Shown: positions 49,036 to 59,202 of the stretch, one piece after another | How the letters are laid out: each line of letters starts with the position of its first letter | Numbering within the stretch: the stretch's first letter is position 1 | Assembly: GCF_026013905.1 (NCBI RefSeq) | Contig: NZ_CP110257.1 | Location: 3,284,565 to 3,348,564, forward strand | Source of the DNA: Schlegelella aquatica | GTDB lineage: Bacteria; Pseudomonadota; Gammaproteobacteria; Burkholderiales; Burkholderiaceae_C | DNA: 64,000 nt | Direction of reading: 5' to 3' | Notes under the pieces: model-generated | What the model was told of the DNA's origin: nothing | Database searches by the model: none | Seen by the model: only the letters and a program-made list of their open reading frames with translations | Translations under genes and position numbers: made by a program

Positions 49036-49968
49036 TCATTGTGTGAGCCATCGCGCCAACCCGATGTAGAGCGGGATGCCGACGACGATGTTGAACGGGA
49101 AGGTGATGCCCAGCGCCGCGGTGATCGACAGCGCCGCGTTGGCCTCCGGCACCGCCAGGCGCATGGCCGTGGGGGCGGCGATGTAGCTCGCGCTGGCCGC
49201 CAGCGTGGCGAACACCGCCACCCCGCCGGTCGACAGCCCCAGCGCGACGCCGACGCCCGCGCCCAGGACGGCCAGCAGCGGCGGTGCGAGCACGCCCACC
49301 GCCACCACCGGCAGGCCGAACCGCCGCACTTCCGACAAGCGGCCCCCCGCGACCAAGCCCAGCTCGAGCAGGAACAGCGCCAGCACCCCCTTGAAGGGGT
49401 CGATGAACACCGCCTTGATGGGCGCCGTGCCCTCCACGCCCGCGATCGCCCCGATGATCAGCCCGCCGAGCAGCAGCAGCACGCTCTTGCCGAACAGCAC
49501 CTCGTGCAGCAACGCGCCCCAGCGCACCTCCTGCAGCTTGGCGAGCCGGGCGAGCAGAATCCCCGAGACGATCCCCGGCGCCTCCATCACGGCGACCCAC
49601 AGCGCCGCATGGCTCTCGTAGGGCAGGCCGGCGCGGGTCAGCGCCGCCGTGACGACGGCGAACGTGACCACGCTGACCGAGCCGTAGTGCGCGGCCAGCG
49701 AGGCGCTGTCGGGCCCGGCGAGCCGCAGCGCGCGCAGCACCGGGTACAACAGGAACGGGATGGTGAAGCTCAGCAGGATCGCAGCGCCCACCTGGGGTGC
49801 GAGCGCGGCCATGGGCTGCTTGGACAGCTCGATGCCGCCCTTCAGGCCGATGGCCAGCAGCAGGTAGATGGACAAGGTCTCGTACAGCGCCTCGGGCAGG
49901 CGCAAGTCCGAGCCGACCACGCGGGCGATCACGCCCAGCAGGAAAAAGAAGACGACGACGTCCAGCAT
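49036..49968 (-). CDS. sbtA: Sodium-dependent bicarbonate transporter SbtA
   Basis: 310 aa from MLDVVVFFFLLGVIARVVGSD (49968); an upstream GTG is less likely. About ten hydrophobic helices in two inverted halves. LLLAIGLKGGIELSK and the AAHYGSVSVVTFAVVTAAL motif are the bicarbonate/Na-site sequences of SbtA. LFLLELGLVAGGRL and FATLAASASYIAAPTAMRLAVPEANAALSI form the second half. With the adjacent sbtB it is expected to bring bicarbonate into the cell. Confidence 0.9.
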   Translation of the reverse strand: MLDVVVFFFLLGVIARVVGSDLRLPEALYETLSIYLLLAIGLKGGIELSKQPMAALAPQVGAAILLSFTIPFLLYPVLRALRLAGPDSASLAAHYGSVSVVTFAVVTAALTRAGLPYESHAALWVAVMEAPGIVSGILLARLAKLQEVRWGALLHEVLFGKSVLLLLGGLIIGAIAGVEGTAPIKAVFIDPFKGVLALFLLELGLVAGGRLSEVRRFGLPVVAVGVLAPPLLAVLGAGVGVALGLSTGGVAVFATLAASASYIAAPTAMRLAVPEANAALSITAALGITFPFNIVVGIPLYIGLARWLTQ

Positions 49969-50028
49969 GGGCCGCGATGCTGCCACAACTGGCTGACGCC
50001 CGCCCCCGGAGGGGGGCCGCCCCCCGAC

Positions 50029-51423
50029 TCAGCCCGGCCGGGTCATCGCCAGCGGGTCGATCCAGCGGTCGTAGTCCTCGGCGCTGACGTAGCCCGAGGC
50101 CAGCGCCGCCTCGCGCAGCGTCAGGCCTTCCTTGTGCGCCTTCTTCGCGATCTGCGCGGCGCGGTCGTAGCCGATGTGCCGGTTGAGCGCCGTCACCAGC
50201 ATCAGGTTGCGCTCCAGGTGCTCGTCGATCACGGCCTCGTTCGGCTCGATGCCCTGCGCGCAGTAGCGGTCGAACGCCCCGCACGCATCGGCCAGGAGCT
50301 CGATGCTCTCGAGCACGTTGTGCACCATCACCGGCTTGTACACGTTGAGCTGGAAGTTGCCCTGCGTGCCGGCGAAAGCGACCGCGGCATCGTTGCCGAA
50401 GACCTGCACGCACACCATCGTCAGGGCTTCGCACTGCGTGGGGTTCACCTTGCCCGGCATGATCGACGAGCCGGGTTCGTTCTCGGGGATGCGCAGCTCG
50501 CCGATGCCGCAACGCGGCCCGCTGGCCAGCCAGCGCACGTCGTTGGCCATCTTCATGAGGCCCCCGGCGAGCGTGCGCAGCGCTGCGGAGCATTGCACCA
50601 GCGCATCGTGCGCCGACAGCGCGAAGAACTTGTTCGGCGCCGAGCGGAACGGGTGGCCGGTCAGCTCGGCCAGGTGCTCGGCCGCGCGCTCGCCGAACTG
50701 CGGGTGGGCGTTGAGCCCGGTGCCCACCGCCGTGCCGCCGATCGCCAGGTCATACAGCCCGGTGAGCGAGGCCTGCACCGCATCCAGCCCGAAGTCGATC
50801 TGCGCCACCCAGCTGCCGATCTCCTGCCCCAGTGTGATGGGCGTGGCGTCCTGCAGGTGGGTGCGGCCGGTCTTCACGACGTGGTCGTAGGCCTGGGCCT
50901 TGGCGTGCAGCGTGTCGCGCAGCGCCAGCACCGCGGGGAACAGGCGCTGCTGCAGCTCCTCGACGACCGCGATGTGCATCGCCGTCGGGAAGGTGTCGTT
51001 GGACGACTGCCCGCGGTTGACGTGATCGTTCGGATGCACCGGGCTCTTGCTGCCCATCACGCCGCCGGCGATCTCGATCGCGCGGTTGGCGATCACCTCG
51101 TTGGCGTTCATGTTCGACTGGGTGCCCGACCCCGTCTGGAACACGACGAGCGGAAAGTGCGCGTCCAGCCGCCCCTCGATGACCTCGTCGGCCGCCTGCT
51201 CGATGAGCCACGCGGTCTCCTCCGGCAGCTCGCCCAACTCGGCATTGGCGCGCGCCGCCGCCTTCTTGAGCAGCCCCAGCGCGCGGATCACCGGCCGCTG
51301 CCAGCGAAAGCGCGCCACCCCGATCGGGAAGTGGTGCATCGAGCGCTGCGTCTGGGCGCCCCAGTACCGGTCGGCCGGCACCTCGATCGGGCCCATGGAA
51401 TCGGTCTCGATGCGGGTATTCAT
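50029..51423 (-). CDS. fumC: Fumarate hydratase class II
   Basis: 464 aa from ATG 51423. [35 protein letters not shown] is the class II start. The signature loop is [19 protein letters not shown] with the catalytic Ser in the SSIMPGKVN motif, and [22 protein letters not shown] and [19 protein letters not shown] are the other two conserved regions. TCA-cycle enzyme converting fumarate and malate, oxygen-stable. Transcribed in the same direction as sbtA but separated by 60 bp. Confidence 0.96.
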   Translation of the reverse strand: MNTRIETDSMGPIEVPADRYWGAQTQRSMHHFPIGVARFRWQRPVIRALGLLKKAAARANAELGELPEETAWLIEQAADEVIEGRLDAHFPLVVFQTGSGTQSNMNANEVIANRAIEIAGGVMGSKSPVHPNDHVNRGQSSNDTFPTAMHIAVVEELQQRLFPAVLALRDTLHAKAQAYDHVVKTGRTHLQDATPITLGQEIGSWVAQIDFGLDAVQASLTGLYDLAIGGTAVGTGLNAHPQFGERAAEHLAELTGHPFRSAPNKFFALSAHDALVQCSAALRTLAGGLMKMANDVRWLASGPRCGIGELRIPENEPGSSIMPGKVNPTQCEALTMVCVQVFGNDAAVAFAGTQGNFQLNVYKPVMVHNVLESIELLADACGAFDRYCAQGIEPNEAVIDEHLERNLMLVTALNRHIGYDRAAQIAKKAHKEGLTLREAALASGYVSAEDYDRWIDPLAMTRPG

Positions 51424-51584
51424 CGCGTGTCGCCTCCGTGGTGTGGCATCGTCATCATCATCGCGCACCGCCCGGCCGCTGGCGCAAGGCCCGGGTGGCG
51501 ACAGGGTGCCCGGCCCCCGCGCGCGGGCGACGACGGCACACCGGTTGCCCCGCCACCCGGGGCGCCCCCCGCGGGAGATCTGCC

Positions 51585-51938
51585 ATGCCCGAACAACTCA
51601 CCAAGCATCCTGAAGTGACGCTCCAGGTGCTGCGCAGCGGCGGTGCCCGCTGCGGCGAGGGGCTCGCGCCGCACATCCTCACGCAGTGCCCTGCCGAGCG
51701 GTTCTGCCAGTTGCCGGGCGGCGAGCTGTGCGTCTACGGCCTGCCCGAAGCCGCGCGGATGACGCAGATCACCGCGGCGGACTGGCGCGCGGCCCTGCCG
51801 ATGTGCGCACAGCCGCCTGCCCCCCGGCCGTCGCAGGCGGGCGGGGCCGAGGTCGGCTGGGCGCTGGTGCTCGGTCTCGTTCTCGGCACCGGGATCGGCA
51901 TGGCGGTGGGGCGCCGCAAGCGCCGCCCGCGGCCCTGA
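51585..51938 (+). CDS. Hypothetical protein with C-terminal membrane helix
   Basis: 117 aa from ATG 51585 (GGGAG upstream). A short soluble part ([36 protein letters not shown]) is followed by a C-terminal helix [28 protein letters not shown]. Two cysteine pairs are present but no known motif. Opposite in direction to fumC and to the DUF445 gene. Confidence 0.6.
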   Translation: MPEQLTKHPEVTLQVLRSGGARCGEGLAPHILTQCPAERFCQLPGGELCVYGLPEAARMTQITAADWRAALPMCAQPPAPRPSQAGGAEVGWALVLGLVLGTGIGMAVGRRKRRPRP

Positions 51939-51955
51939 GCGCCCGCGGCCGGGCC

Positions 51956-53245
51956 TCATCCGAGCCACTGCGTCACCGCGTGGAGGATCAGGCCGACGGT
52001 GCCGCCCACCAGGGTGCCGTTGATGCGCACGAACTGGAGGTCGCGCCCGATGTTGCGTTCGAGTTCCCGCGTCATCTCGTCGGTGTTCCAAGTCTCGACG
52101 CGGCCGACGATGTAGCGCCGGATGTCCTCGCGGTAGCGCTCGATCCACGGCGGTGCGCCCTGGACGAGCTGCTGGTTGATCCATCCGCGCATCGCCTCGT
52201 CGGCCAGGAGCTTCTCGCCCAGCCGCTGCAAGGCGCCCGCCAGCCGAGCGGCCAAGCGCGAGTCGGGGCGGCCCAGGTCGTCTTGCAGCCAGGCGAGCAA
52301 CTGGCCCCACAGGCCTTGCAGGTACTCCGAGAGGGCCGGGTGGCCCAGCACCTGGCGTTTCAGGTCCTCGCCCTTCAGGCGGAAATCCGGGTCGTGCTTG
52401 AGCTTGTCGACGAAATCCGCCATGAAGTCGTCGAACCGCAGCCGGATCGGATGCTGCGGGTCCTCGGCCATCTCGGCGATGAGGCGGCCCACGCCGGCCA
52501 CCAGTTTCGCGGTGACGAGGTTGCCCGCCACCTGGTCCAGCCCCACGTAGCGCAGGTACCGCACCTCGGCGGCCACCTTCTCGGCCACGCGCGCCTGCAG
52601 CGCTTCATCGTCCAGCAGCCGGCCGAGCTGCCGCAACACCTCGTCGAGCACCGCCTGATGCCGGCGGTCGGCGGTGAGCACGTCCAGCAGCTCGCCGGCC
52701 AGGCGCGACACGTCCACCGCCTCCAGCCGCCGCAAGACGGTCGCGCGCAGGAACTCGCGCACCCGCTCGTCGTCGACCGCGTGCAACCCGTAGTGCGCCG
52801 CCCGGGCGGCATGGGCGGCCAGGCGCTGCGCATGCGTCGGCTCGGCGAGCCACTGCGCCAGCCGCAGGCCCGGGTCGGCCTCCCTCAGCTTCGCCAGCAC
52901 CTGCTCGGTGCTGAGGAAGTTGGCGACGATGAAGTTCGCGAGGTTCTCGCCGATGCGCTGCTTGTTGGACGGGATGATCGCGGTGTGCGGGACCGGCAGT
53001 CCCAGCGGGTGGCGAAAGAGCGCGACGACCGCGAACCAGTCGGCGATGGCGCCCACCATGGCCGCCTCGGCGAAGGCGGCCAGGTAGCCCCACGCGGGGT
53101 GCCGCCCCTCGAGCGCGGTGGCCACCCCATAGACCCCCGCCGCGGCGAGCAGCAAACCGAGCGCAAGGCGCTTCATCCGGCGCAGGCCGGGCGGGTCCGC
53201 GGGCGCGGTGCGGTCGAAATCCGGGGCGGTCGGCGGTGTGGGCAT
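51956..53245 (-). CDS. DUF445 (YjiN-like) membrane protein
   Basis: 429 aa. An N-terminal membrane helix (LALGLLLAAAGVYGVATALEG) and YLAAFAEAAMVGAIADWFAVVALFRHPLGLPVPHTAIIPSNKQRIGENLANFI identify DUF445. A long helical body follows, ending in a hydrophobic tail (LVGGTVGLILHAVTQWL). Known in many bacteria and of uncertain function. Confidence 0.88.
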   Translation of the reverse strand: MPTPPTAPDFDRTAPADPPGLRRMKRLALGLLLAAAGVYGVATALEGRHPAWGYLAAFAEAAMVGAIADWFAVVALFRHPLGLPVPHTAIIPSNKQRIGENLANFIVANFLSTEQVLAKLREADPGLRLAQWLAEPTHAQRLAAHAARAAHYGLHAVDDERVREFLRATVLRRLEAVDVSRLAGELLDVLTADRRHQAVLDEVLRQLGRLLDDEALQARVAEKVAAEVRYLRYVGLDQVAGNLVTAKLVAGVGRLIAEMAEDPQHPIRLRFDDFMADFVDKLKHDPDFRLKGEDLKRQVLGHPALSEYLQGLWGQLLAWLQDDLGRPDSRLAARLAGALQRLGEKLLADEAMRGWINQQLVQGAPPWIERYREDIRRYIVGRVETWNTDEMTRELERNIGRDLQFVRINGTLVGGTVGLILHAVTQWLG

Positions 53246-53293
53246 CGGCGCTATTGTTCCGCGGGCCCCGGCCCCGGGCGGTTGGCGTTTGTG

Positions 53294-54082
53294 TCACTGC
53301 CCCCGGCGCTTCTTGCGCCCCCGGCCGGCCAGCAAGCGGTCGAAGACGGGGTTGGGCAACACGCGCAGCAGCTTCGCGACGACCGCCATCTGCCACGGGA
53401 TGACGCGGTAGCTCGCGCCGGCCTCGATGGCCCGGAACGCCCGCTCGGCGAACTGCGCCGGCGACATCAGGAACGGCATCTTGTAAGGGTTGCCGCGCGT
53501 CAGCGGCGTATCGACGTAGCCGGGCAGCAGCGTCACCACCTTCACGCCGTGGGGCCGCAACTCGCCCCGCAGGCTCTCGCAGTAGCTCACCACGGCCGCC
53601 TTGCTGCCGCAATAGGCCCCGTGACCGGGCAAGCCGCGGATGGCGGCGACGCTGGCGATGCCCACCAAGGTGCCCCGGCGCGCCTCGCTCATGGGCCGCA
53701 CGAAGGGATGGAAGGTCGCGGCCAGGCCGACGTTGTTCGTCTCGAACGTCAGCCGGACCACGTCCAGGTCCTCGTACTCGGCGGTGTCCACGCCGATGCT
53801 GATGCCTGCGTTGGCGATCACCACCGCGGGCAGACCTTGCTGCGCGAGGCACTGGCGGCCCGCCCCGACGATGCCGCCGATGTCGCGCACGTCGGCGGCA
53901 TACGCAGCCCAGCGGGCCCGCTCGTAGCCCTGCGACACGCACCACGCCTCGATTTCGGCGGCACGCCGGGCCACGAGCGCGAGCCGCCAGCCGGCGCGGT
54001 AGTAGCGCGCCGCCAGCGCCTGGCCGATGCCGCTGGAGGCCCCGGTGATGTAGACGAGCGGTGAGGCGTCGGGCGCGTTCAT
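53294..54082 (-). CDS. Short-chain dehydrogenase/reductase
   Basis: 262 aa. TGASSGIGQALAARYYRAGWRLALVARR is the nucleotide-binding TGxxxGIG motif, NAGISIGVD the NAG motif, and GAYCGSKAAVVSYCESLRGELR the YxxxK active site. The catalytic Ser is in GIASVAAIRG. The C-terminal ~60 residues extend beyond the domain. Substrate unknown. It lies 28 bp upstream of lptC's end and in the same direction, so it may belong to the LPS operon. Confidence 0.88.
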   Translation of the reverse strand: MNAPDASPLVYITGASSGIGQALAARYYRAGWRLALVARRAAEIEAWCVSQGYERARWAAYAADVRDIGGIVGAGRQCLAQQGLPAVVIANAGISIGVDTAEYEDLDVVRLTFETNNVGLAATFHPFVRPMSEARRGTLVGIASVAAIRGLPGHGAYCGSKAAVVSYCESLRGELRPHGVKVVTLLPGYVDTPLTRGNPYKMPFLMSPAQFAERAFRAIEAGASYRVIPWQMAVVAKLLRVLPNPVFDRLLAGRGRKKRRGQ

Positions 54083-54110
54083 CGTCGAGCGGCGAGCGCG
54101 GACATGAGCC

Positions 54111-54815
54111 TCAGCGAGCGTCGGGGCCTTCGCCCGAGGCGGCGCCCTGCGCGGGCAGCGTGCCCCGCACCTGGCCTCGCAGCTCGAGCACCCGCTGCAT
54201 GTTGTCGTAGCGCAGGCTGTTGCCGTGTACCACCATGTCGCCCATGCGCAGTGTCACCGGCAGGTGGGAGACGACGCGCTCCTCGCGCATGTACAGGTGC
54301 AGGAACTCACCGCGGAACTCGAGCCGCCGGTTCTGCACCACGTCCTGCGGGCCGCCGGCCTCGCGCACCACCTGGGCGCCGCCGAAGAGCTGCACCTCGC
54401 TGCCGTCGCCGTGGGCCAGCCCCCGCTGGGCCACCGCATGCACCAGGCGCCCTTCCCGATCCACGTGACGCAGCCGCAGCTCGTCGATCTCCAGCGTGTC
54501 GGTGTCGGGGTAGTGACGCAACTCGCGCCCTTCGAGGAAGGTGCTGGGCCGCCCCTCGGTGTCGAAGCGCTGCACGGTGAAGCGGCTCATCGTGTAGTCG
54601 GGCTCGTGGCGCGGCGGCCGAGCCGCGCGCGGCTCGTCGGGCACCGGCGTGTTCTTCACGAGCCACCAGGTGGCCCCGGCGAGCGCCGCCATGAGCAGCA
54701 GCGGCAAATAGCCCATCGCCGCATCGAACCACATCCGCAGCCGGTGGGGCCCGGGCACGGCCGGGCGGGCGGGCACCGGCGGCAGGCTCGCGGGGCGGGT
54801 CGCAGGAGGTGTCAT
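54111..54815 (-). CDS. lptC: LPS export ABC transporter periplasmic protein LptC
   Basis: 234 aa from ATG 54815. A single membrane helix (MGYLPLLLMAALAGATWWLVKNTP, about 35-58) precedes the DUF1239/LptC region PDYTMSRFTVQRFDTEGRPSTFLEGRELRHYPDTDTLEIDELRL with its beta-jellyroll pattern. It bridges LptB2FG and LptA in LPS transport. It overlaps kdsC by 4 bp, as in the usual kdsD-kdsC-lptC order. Confidence 0.93.
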   Translation of the reverse strand: MTPPATRPASLPPVPARPAVPGPHRLRMWFDAAMGYLPLLLMAALAGATWWLVKNTPVPDEPRAARPPRHEPDYTMSRFTVQRFDTEGRPSTFLEGRELRHYPDTDTLEIDELRLRHVDREGRLVHAVAQRGLAHGDGSEVQLFGGAQVVREAGGPQDVVQNRRLEFRGEFLHLYMREERVVSHLPVTLRMGDMVVHGNSLRYDNMQRVLELRGQVRGTLPAQGAASGEGPDAR

Positions 54816-55390
54816 CCCTGACGCCCGTCGTCCAGCGTGCGCATCTGCGTGGCCAGCAACTCGGCGTAGCGGCCCTGGGCCATCAGCAGCAGATCGCAGA
54901 ACTCGCGCGCCGCGCCATAGCCGCCGGGCGCGCGCGTCACGTGGTCGGCCGCCGCGCACGCCTCGGGGTGCGCCCCCTGCGGCGCGCACGAGAAGCCGGC
55001 GCGCGCCATCAACGGCAGGTCGGGCCAGTCGTCGCCGATCACCGCGAGCTCGCGCCAACCGAGCCCCAGCTCGCGCAGCAGCGCCTCGCCAGCCGCGAGC
55101 TTGTCGTGCACCCCGTAGCGCGCATGCACCAGGCCCAGGTCGGCCACGCGCTTGCGCACCGCGGGCGAGTCGCGGCCGGTCACCACCACCGGCTCGATGC
55201 CGCCCAGCTTGAGCAGCTTGAGCCCATGGCCGTCGAGCGTGCTGAAGGCCTTGACCGTCTCGCCATGCTCGCCGATGTAGATACGCCCATCGGTCAGCAC
55301 GCCGTCCACGTCGAAGACCGCCACGCGCACGCCCTGGGCCTTGAGCAGCAGCTCGGGCGGGAACGAGAGCGTCGGCCGGATCTCGCGCAT
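54812..55390 (-). CDS. kdsC: 3-deoxy-D-manno-octulosonate 8-phosphate phosphatase
   Basis: 192 aa HAD-family enzyme. VAVFDVDGVLTDGRIYIGEHGE has the nucleophile Asp pair, VVTGRDSPAVRKRVADLG motif II, and LAVIGDDWPDLPLMARAG motif IV. Short, without a cap domain, as in KdsC tetramers. It removes phosphate from Kdo-8-P in Kdo synthesis. It starts exactly where kdsD ends (shared base). Confidence 0.95.
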   Translation of the reverse strand: MREIRPTLSFPPELLLKAQGVRVAVFDVDGVLTDGRIYIGEHGETVKAFSTLDGHGLKLLKLGGIEPVVVTGRDSPAVRKRVADLGLVHARYGVHDKLAAGEALLRELGLGWRELAVIGDDWPDLPLMARAGFSCAPQGAHPEACAAADHVTRAPGGYGAAREFCDLLLMAQGRYAELLATQMRTLDDGRQG

Positions 55391-56400
55391 CAGATCACCT
55401 TCGCGCGCATCAGGTCGTGCGTGTTGAGCGCACCCACCAGGCGGCCGGCGGCATCGACCACCAGCACCGAGGTGATGCGCGCCTCTTCCATCAGGTCGGC
55501 CGCTTCCACGGCCAGTTCGTCCTCGCGCACGAGCTTCGGCTGGCGCGTCATCACCTGCTCGGCCGTCATCGTGCGCAGGTCCGCGCCCTTCTCGATCCAG
55601 CGGCGCAGGTCGCCGTCGGTGAAGATGCCCAGCACCCGGCCGTCGTCGTCCACCACCGCCGTCGCGCCCAGGCCCTTGGCCGACATCTCGCGCATCATCT
55701 CGGTGAAGCTGGTGCCCGGCGCCACGCGCGGCACCAGGGGCCCGCTGCGCATCACGTCGCGCACGTGGGTGAGCAGCTTGCGGCCCAGTGCGCCGCCCGG
55801 GTGCGAGCGCGCGAAGTCCTCTTCCTTGAAGCCGCGCGCATCGAGCAGCGCCACGGCAAGCGCATCGCCGAGCGCGAGCTGCGCGGTGGTGCTGGCCGTG
55901 GGCGCCAGGTTGAGCGGGCAGGCCTCCTTAGGCACCGAGGTGTCGAGCACGATGTCGGCATGGCGCGCGAGCGTGGACTCGCGCCGGCCCGTCATCGCCA
56001 CCAGCGGAATGAACAGCCGCTTGAGCACGGGCAAGATGGCGGTCAGCTCATCGCTCTCACCGGAGTTGGAGATCGCGAGCACCAGGTCCTGCGGCGTGAT
56101 CATGCCCAGGTCGCCATGGCTCGCCTCGGCCGGATGGACGAACATCGCCGGCGTGCCGGTGGAGGCGAGCGTCGCAGCGATCTTGCGGCCCACGTGGCCG
56201 CTCTTGCCCATGCCGGTGACGACCACGCGCCCCGCGCATCGCAACACCGCCTGCACGGCCTGCGCGAACTCCCCGCCCAGCCGCGCCCTCAGGCCCTGAA
56301 GCGCCTGCGATTCGATCTCCAGCGTCTGGCGCGCCAGCTCGACGGCGCGTGCGGGATCGAAGCCGGCAGGCACAGGCAAGGATGTGCGGTCGGACACCAC
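55390..56400 (-). CDS. kdsD: D-arabinose-5-phosphate isomerase
   Basis: 336 aa with a GTG start at 56400, supported by GAGAGG six bases upstream. SIS domain: VVVTGMGKSGHVGRKIAATLASTGTPAMFVHPAEASHGDLGMI, followed by AISNSGESDELTAILPVLK. Two CBS domains cover 210-336 (VRDVMRSGPLVPRVAPGTSF, AEQVMTRQPKLVREDEL). It converts ribulose-5-P to arabinose-5-P, the first Kdo step. Divergent from the antiporter gene. Confidence 0.95.
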   Translation of the reverse strand: MVSDRTSLPVPAGFDPARAVELARQTLEIESQALQGLRARLGGEFAQAVQAVLRCAGRVVVTGMGKSGHVGRKIAATLASTGTPAMFVHPAEASHGDLGMITPQDLVLAISNSGESDELTAILPVLKRLFIPLVAMTGRRESTLARHADIVLDTSVPKEACPLNLAPTASTTAQLALGDALAVALLDARGFKEEDFARSHPGGALGRKLLTHVRDVMRSGPLVPRVAPGTSFTEMMREMSAKGLGATAVVDDDGRVLGIFTDGDLRRWIEKGADLRTMTAEQVMTRQPKLVREDELAVEAADLMEEARITSVLVVDAAGRLVGALNTHDLMRAKVI

Positions 56401-56487
56401 GTGGAACCTCTCGTTTAGGATGCGTCCATTCTAGGGAAGGTCGCCCGACCGGCCTCGCGGCGGGACCACCCCGTCCTTCGCCCGTTC

Positions 56488-58488
56488 ATGGCCACCACAC
56501 TCGAGATCGTTCTGCTCTACCTGCTCGCCGCCGTGCTCGGCGTCGTCGCCTGCCGCAGCCTGAAGCTGCCGCCCATGCTGGGGTACCTGGCGGTGGGCAT
56601 CGTCATCGGCCCCAATGCGCTCGCCTTGGCGGGCGAATCGGCCAATGTCCACTACCTCGCCGAGTTCGGCGTGGTGTTCCTGATGTTCGTGATCGGGCTG
56701 GAGTTCAACCTGCCCAAGCTCAAGAGCATGCGCAAGCTGGTCTTCGGGCTCGGGTTGAGCCAGGTCGTGATCACCATGGCCGGCGCGGTGGTGGGCCACT
56801 TCATGCTGGCATGGCTGTTCCACCGGCTCGGCCGGCCGTGGGAGCTCAGCTGGCAAGGCGCGGTGGTGCTGGGCAGCGCCATGGCGATGTCGAGCACGGC
56901 CATCGTCGGCAAGCTGCTGGCCGAACGGCTCGAGCTCGAAAGCGAGCACGGCCGGCGCGTGATGGGCGTGCTGCTGTTCCAGGACTTGGCCGTCGTGCCG
57001 CTCTTGGTGCTGATCCCCGCGCTTTCGCACGGCGCCGAGGACATGGCGCGCCCGCTGGCGTTCGCGTTGCTGAAAGCGGCGCTCCTGCTCGCCGTGCTGC
57101 TGGTCGGCGGTCAGCGCGTGGTGCGCTGGTGGCTCACGCTGGTCGCGCGCCGCAAGAGCGAAGAGCTGTTCGTGCTCAACCTGCTGCTGATGACCCTGGG
57201 GCTGGCCTGGCTCACCGAGCACGCGGGCCTGTCGCTGGCGCTCGGCGCGTTCCTGGCCGGCATGCTGATCGCCGAGACGGAATACAAGCACCAGGTCGAG
57301 ACCGACATCCGCCCCTTCCACGACGTGCTGCTCGGGCTCTTTTTCATCACCATCGGCATGAAGCTGGACGCCCGGCCGCTGGTGGAGCATTGGCTGCTGG
57401 TGCTCGTGCTCACGACGCTGCCGGTGTTGGCCAAGTTCGTGCTTGTCGCCGGGCTGGCGCGCCTGTTCGGTGCCGCGCCGGGCGTGGCGCTGCGCACGGG
57501 CCTCTATCTCGCCCAGGCCGGCGAGTTCGGCTTCGTGCTGCTCACGCTCGGGGCCGGCGGGCAGCTCATCGACCCGCGCTGGGTCAGCCCGGTGCTCGCC
57601 AGCATGGTGCTGTCGATGCTCGCCACACCGTTCATCATCCAGTACAGCAACCAGATCGTGATGCGGCTGTCGGCCTCCGACTGGCTGATGCAGTCGGTGC
57701 AGCTGACCAGCATCGCCAAGCGCTCGATCAAGACCGAGGCGCACGTGATCATCTGCGGCTACGGTCGCAGCGGCCAGAACCTCGCGCGCCTGCTCGAGGC
57801 CGAACACATCCCCTACATGGCGCTGGACCTCGATCCCGACCGCGTGCGCCAGGCGGCCGCGGCCGGCCAAAGCGTGGTGTTCGGCGATGCGGCGCGCCTG
57901 CAAAGCCTGATGGCCGCCGGCCTGGCGCGCGCGAGCGCCGTGGTCGTCACCTACCACGACACGCCCTCGGCGCTGAAGATCCTGCAACTGGTGCACGAGC
58001 ATGCCCCGCGCGTGCCGGTGATCGTGCGCACGATCGACGACGCCGACCTCGAGAAGCTGCGCGCCGCCGGTGCGACCGAGGTGGTGCCCGAGGCGATCGA
58101 AGGCTCGCTGATGCTCGCCTCCCATGCCCTCGCATTGGTCGGCGTGCCGATGCGACGCGTCATCCGCCTCGTGCAGCAGCAGCGCGAGGCGCGCTACGGC
58201 CTGCTGCGCGGGTACTTCCACGGCGCCGACGACGTGAGCGGCGACGAGGCGCAGCACGAGCGGCTGCAATCCGTCACCCTGCCCGCCGGCTCGCCCTGGT
58301 GCGGGCGACGCCTGATCGACGTGGCCCTGCACGCGATGGGCGTGTCGGTGCTGTCGGTGCGGCGCGCCCAAGGCGGCGGCGTGGTCAAACCCCACGACGA
58401 GCTGCTGCTGGGGCCCGGCGACACGCTGGTGCTGTGCGGCCTGCCCGAGCCCCTGGCCCTCGCCGAAGAAAAGCTGCTGTCGGGCTGA
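56488..58488 (+). CDS. KefB-like cation:proton antiporter (CPA2 with RCK)
   Basis: 666 aa. Twelve or so membrane helices in residues 1-385 (MLGYLAVGIVIGPNAL, FGVVFLMFVIGLEFNLPKL, VVLGSAMAMSSTAIVGKLLAE, GLYLAQAGEFGFVLLTLG). An RCK_N domain (VIICGYGRSGQNLARLLEAEHIPYMALDLDPD) and an RCK_C domain (LPAGSPWCGRRLIDVALHAMGVSVLSVRR) follow. NAD(H)-gated K+ efflux coupled to H+ entry is the family role. No ancillary KefG/F gene is adjacent. Divergent with kdsD, a commonly seen neighbour. Confidence 0.92.
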   Translation: MATTLEIVLLYLLAAVLGVVACRSLKLPPMLGYLAVGIVIGPNALALAGESANVHYLAEFGVVFLMFVIGLEFNLPKLKSMRKLVFGLGLSQVVITMAGAVVGHFMLAWLFHRLGRPWELSWQGAVVLGSAMAMSSTAIVGKLLAERLELESEHGRRVMGVLLFQDLAVVPLLVLIPALSHGAEDMARPLAFALLKAALLLAVLLVGGQRVVRWWLTLVARRKSEELFVLNLLLMTLGLAWLTEHAGLSLALGAFLAGMLIAETEYKHQVETDIRPFHDVLLGLFFITIGMKLDARPLVEHWLLVLVLTTLPVLAKFVLVAGLARLFGAAPGVALRTGLYLAQAGEFGFVLLTLGAGGQLIDPRWVSPVLASMVLSMLATPFIIQYSNQIVMRLSASDWLMQSVQLTSIAKRSIKTEAHVIICGYGRSGQNLARLLEAEHIPYMALDLDPDRVRQAAAAGQSVVFGDAARLQSLMAAGLARASAVVVTYHDTPSALKILQLVHEHAPRVPVIVRTIDDADLEKLRAAGATEVVPEAIEGSLMLASHALALVGVPMRRVIRLVQQQREARYGLLRGYFHGADDVSGDEAQHERLQSVTLPAGSPWCGRRLIDVALHAMGVSVLSVRRAQGGGVVKPHDELLLGPGDTLVLCGLPEPLALAEEKLLSG

Positions 58489-58559
58489 GGAGCCGACCGG
58501 TACCCGGCGGCGAGGCCTCACAATAGCGCCTCGGCCGTCCTCCCGCCGTTGCCCTTGCC

Positions 58560-59099
58560 ATGGACACCTCCGCCTACATCAAGAGCCACATCCGCACCGT
58601 GCCCGACTGGCCCTCGCCGGGGGTGCAGTTCCGCGACATCACGCCGCTGCTGCAAAACCCCAAGGTCTTCCGTGTGCTGATCGACCAGTTCGTGCACCGC
58701 TACTTCGATGTCAAGCCCGACGTCATCGCGGGCCTGGATGCGCGCGGCTTCATCATCGGCGCCGTGCTCGCCTACGAACTCAACGTCGGCTTCGTGCCGA
58801 TCCGCAAGAAGGGCAAGCTGCCGTTCACCACGGTGGCCGAAACCTACGAGCTCGAGTACGGCTCGGCGACGGTGGAACTGCACACCGATGCCGTCAAGCC
58901 CGGCGACCGCGTGGTGCTGATCGACGACCTGATCGCCACCGGCGGTACGATGATGGCCGGCAAGCGCCTGCTGGAGCGCCTGGGCGCCACGGTGATCGAA
59001 GGCGCGGCCATTGTCGAGCTGCCCGAACTGGGCGGCGCCGACAAGCTGCGCGCCGCAGGCCTGCCGCTGTTCACGCTGGTGTCGTTCGACGGGCATTGA
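58560..59099 (+). CDS. apt: Adenine phosphoribosyltransferase
   Basis: 179 aa. [23 protein letters not shown] is the APT-specific N-terminal region, and [21 protein letters not shown] the PRPP-binding motif. [17 protein letters not shown] is also conserved. It salvages adenine using PRPP. Starts 71 bp after the antiporter's stop. Confidence 0.95.
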   Translation: MDTSAYIKSHIRTVPDWPSPGVQFRDITPLLQNPKVFRVLIDQFVHRYFDVKPDVIAGLDARGFIIGAVLAYELNVGFVPIRKKGKLPFTTVAETYELEYGSATVELHTDAVKPGDRVVLIDDLIATGGTMMAGKRLLERLGATVIEGAAIVELPELGGADKLRAAGLPLFTLVSFDGH

Positions 59100-59202
59100 A
59101 AGCCGCGCGGGCGCCCGCCGGGGCGCATCTCGACCCGCGCGGTCGATGCCTTGCCTTCCAGGGAGGCGACAGCCCGGCCTGGACGGCCGAGGAGCGCGGG
59201 CC

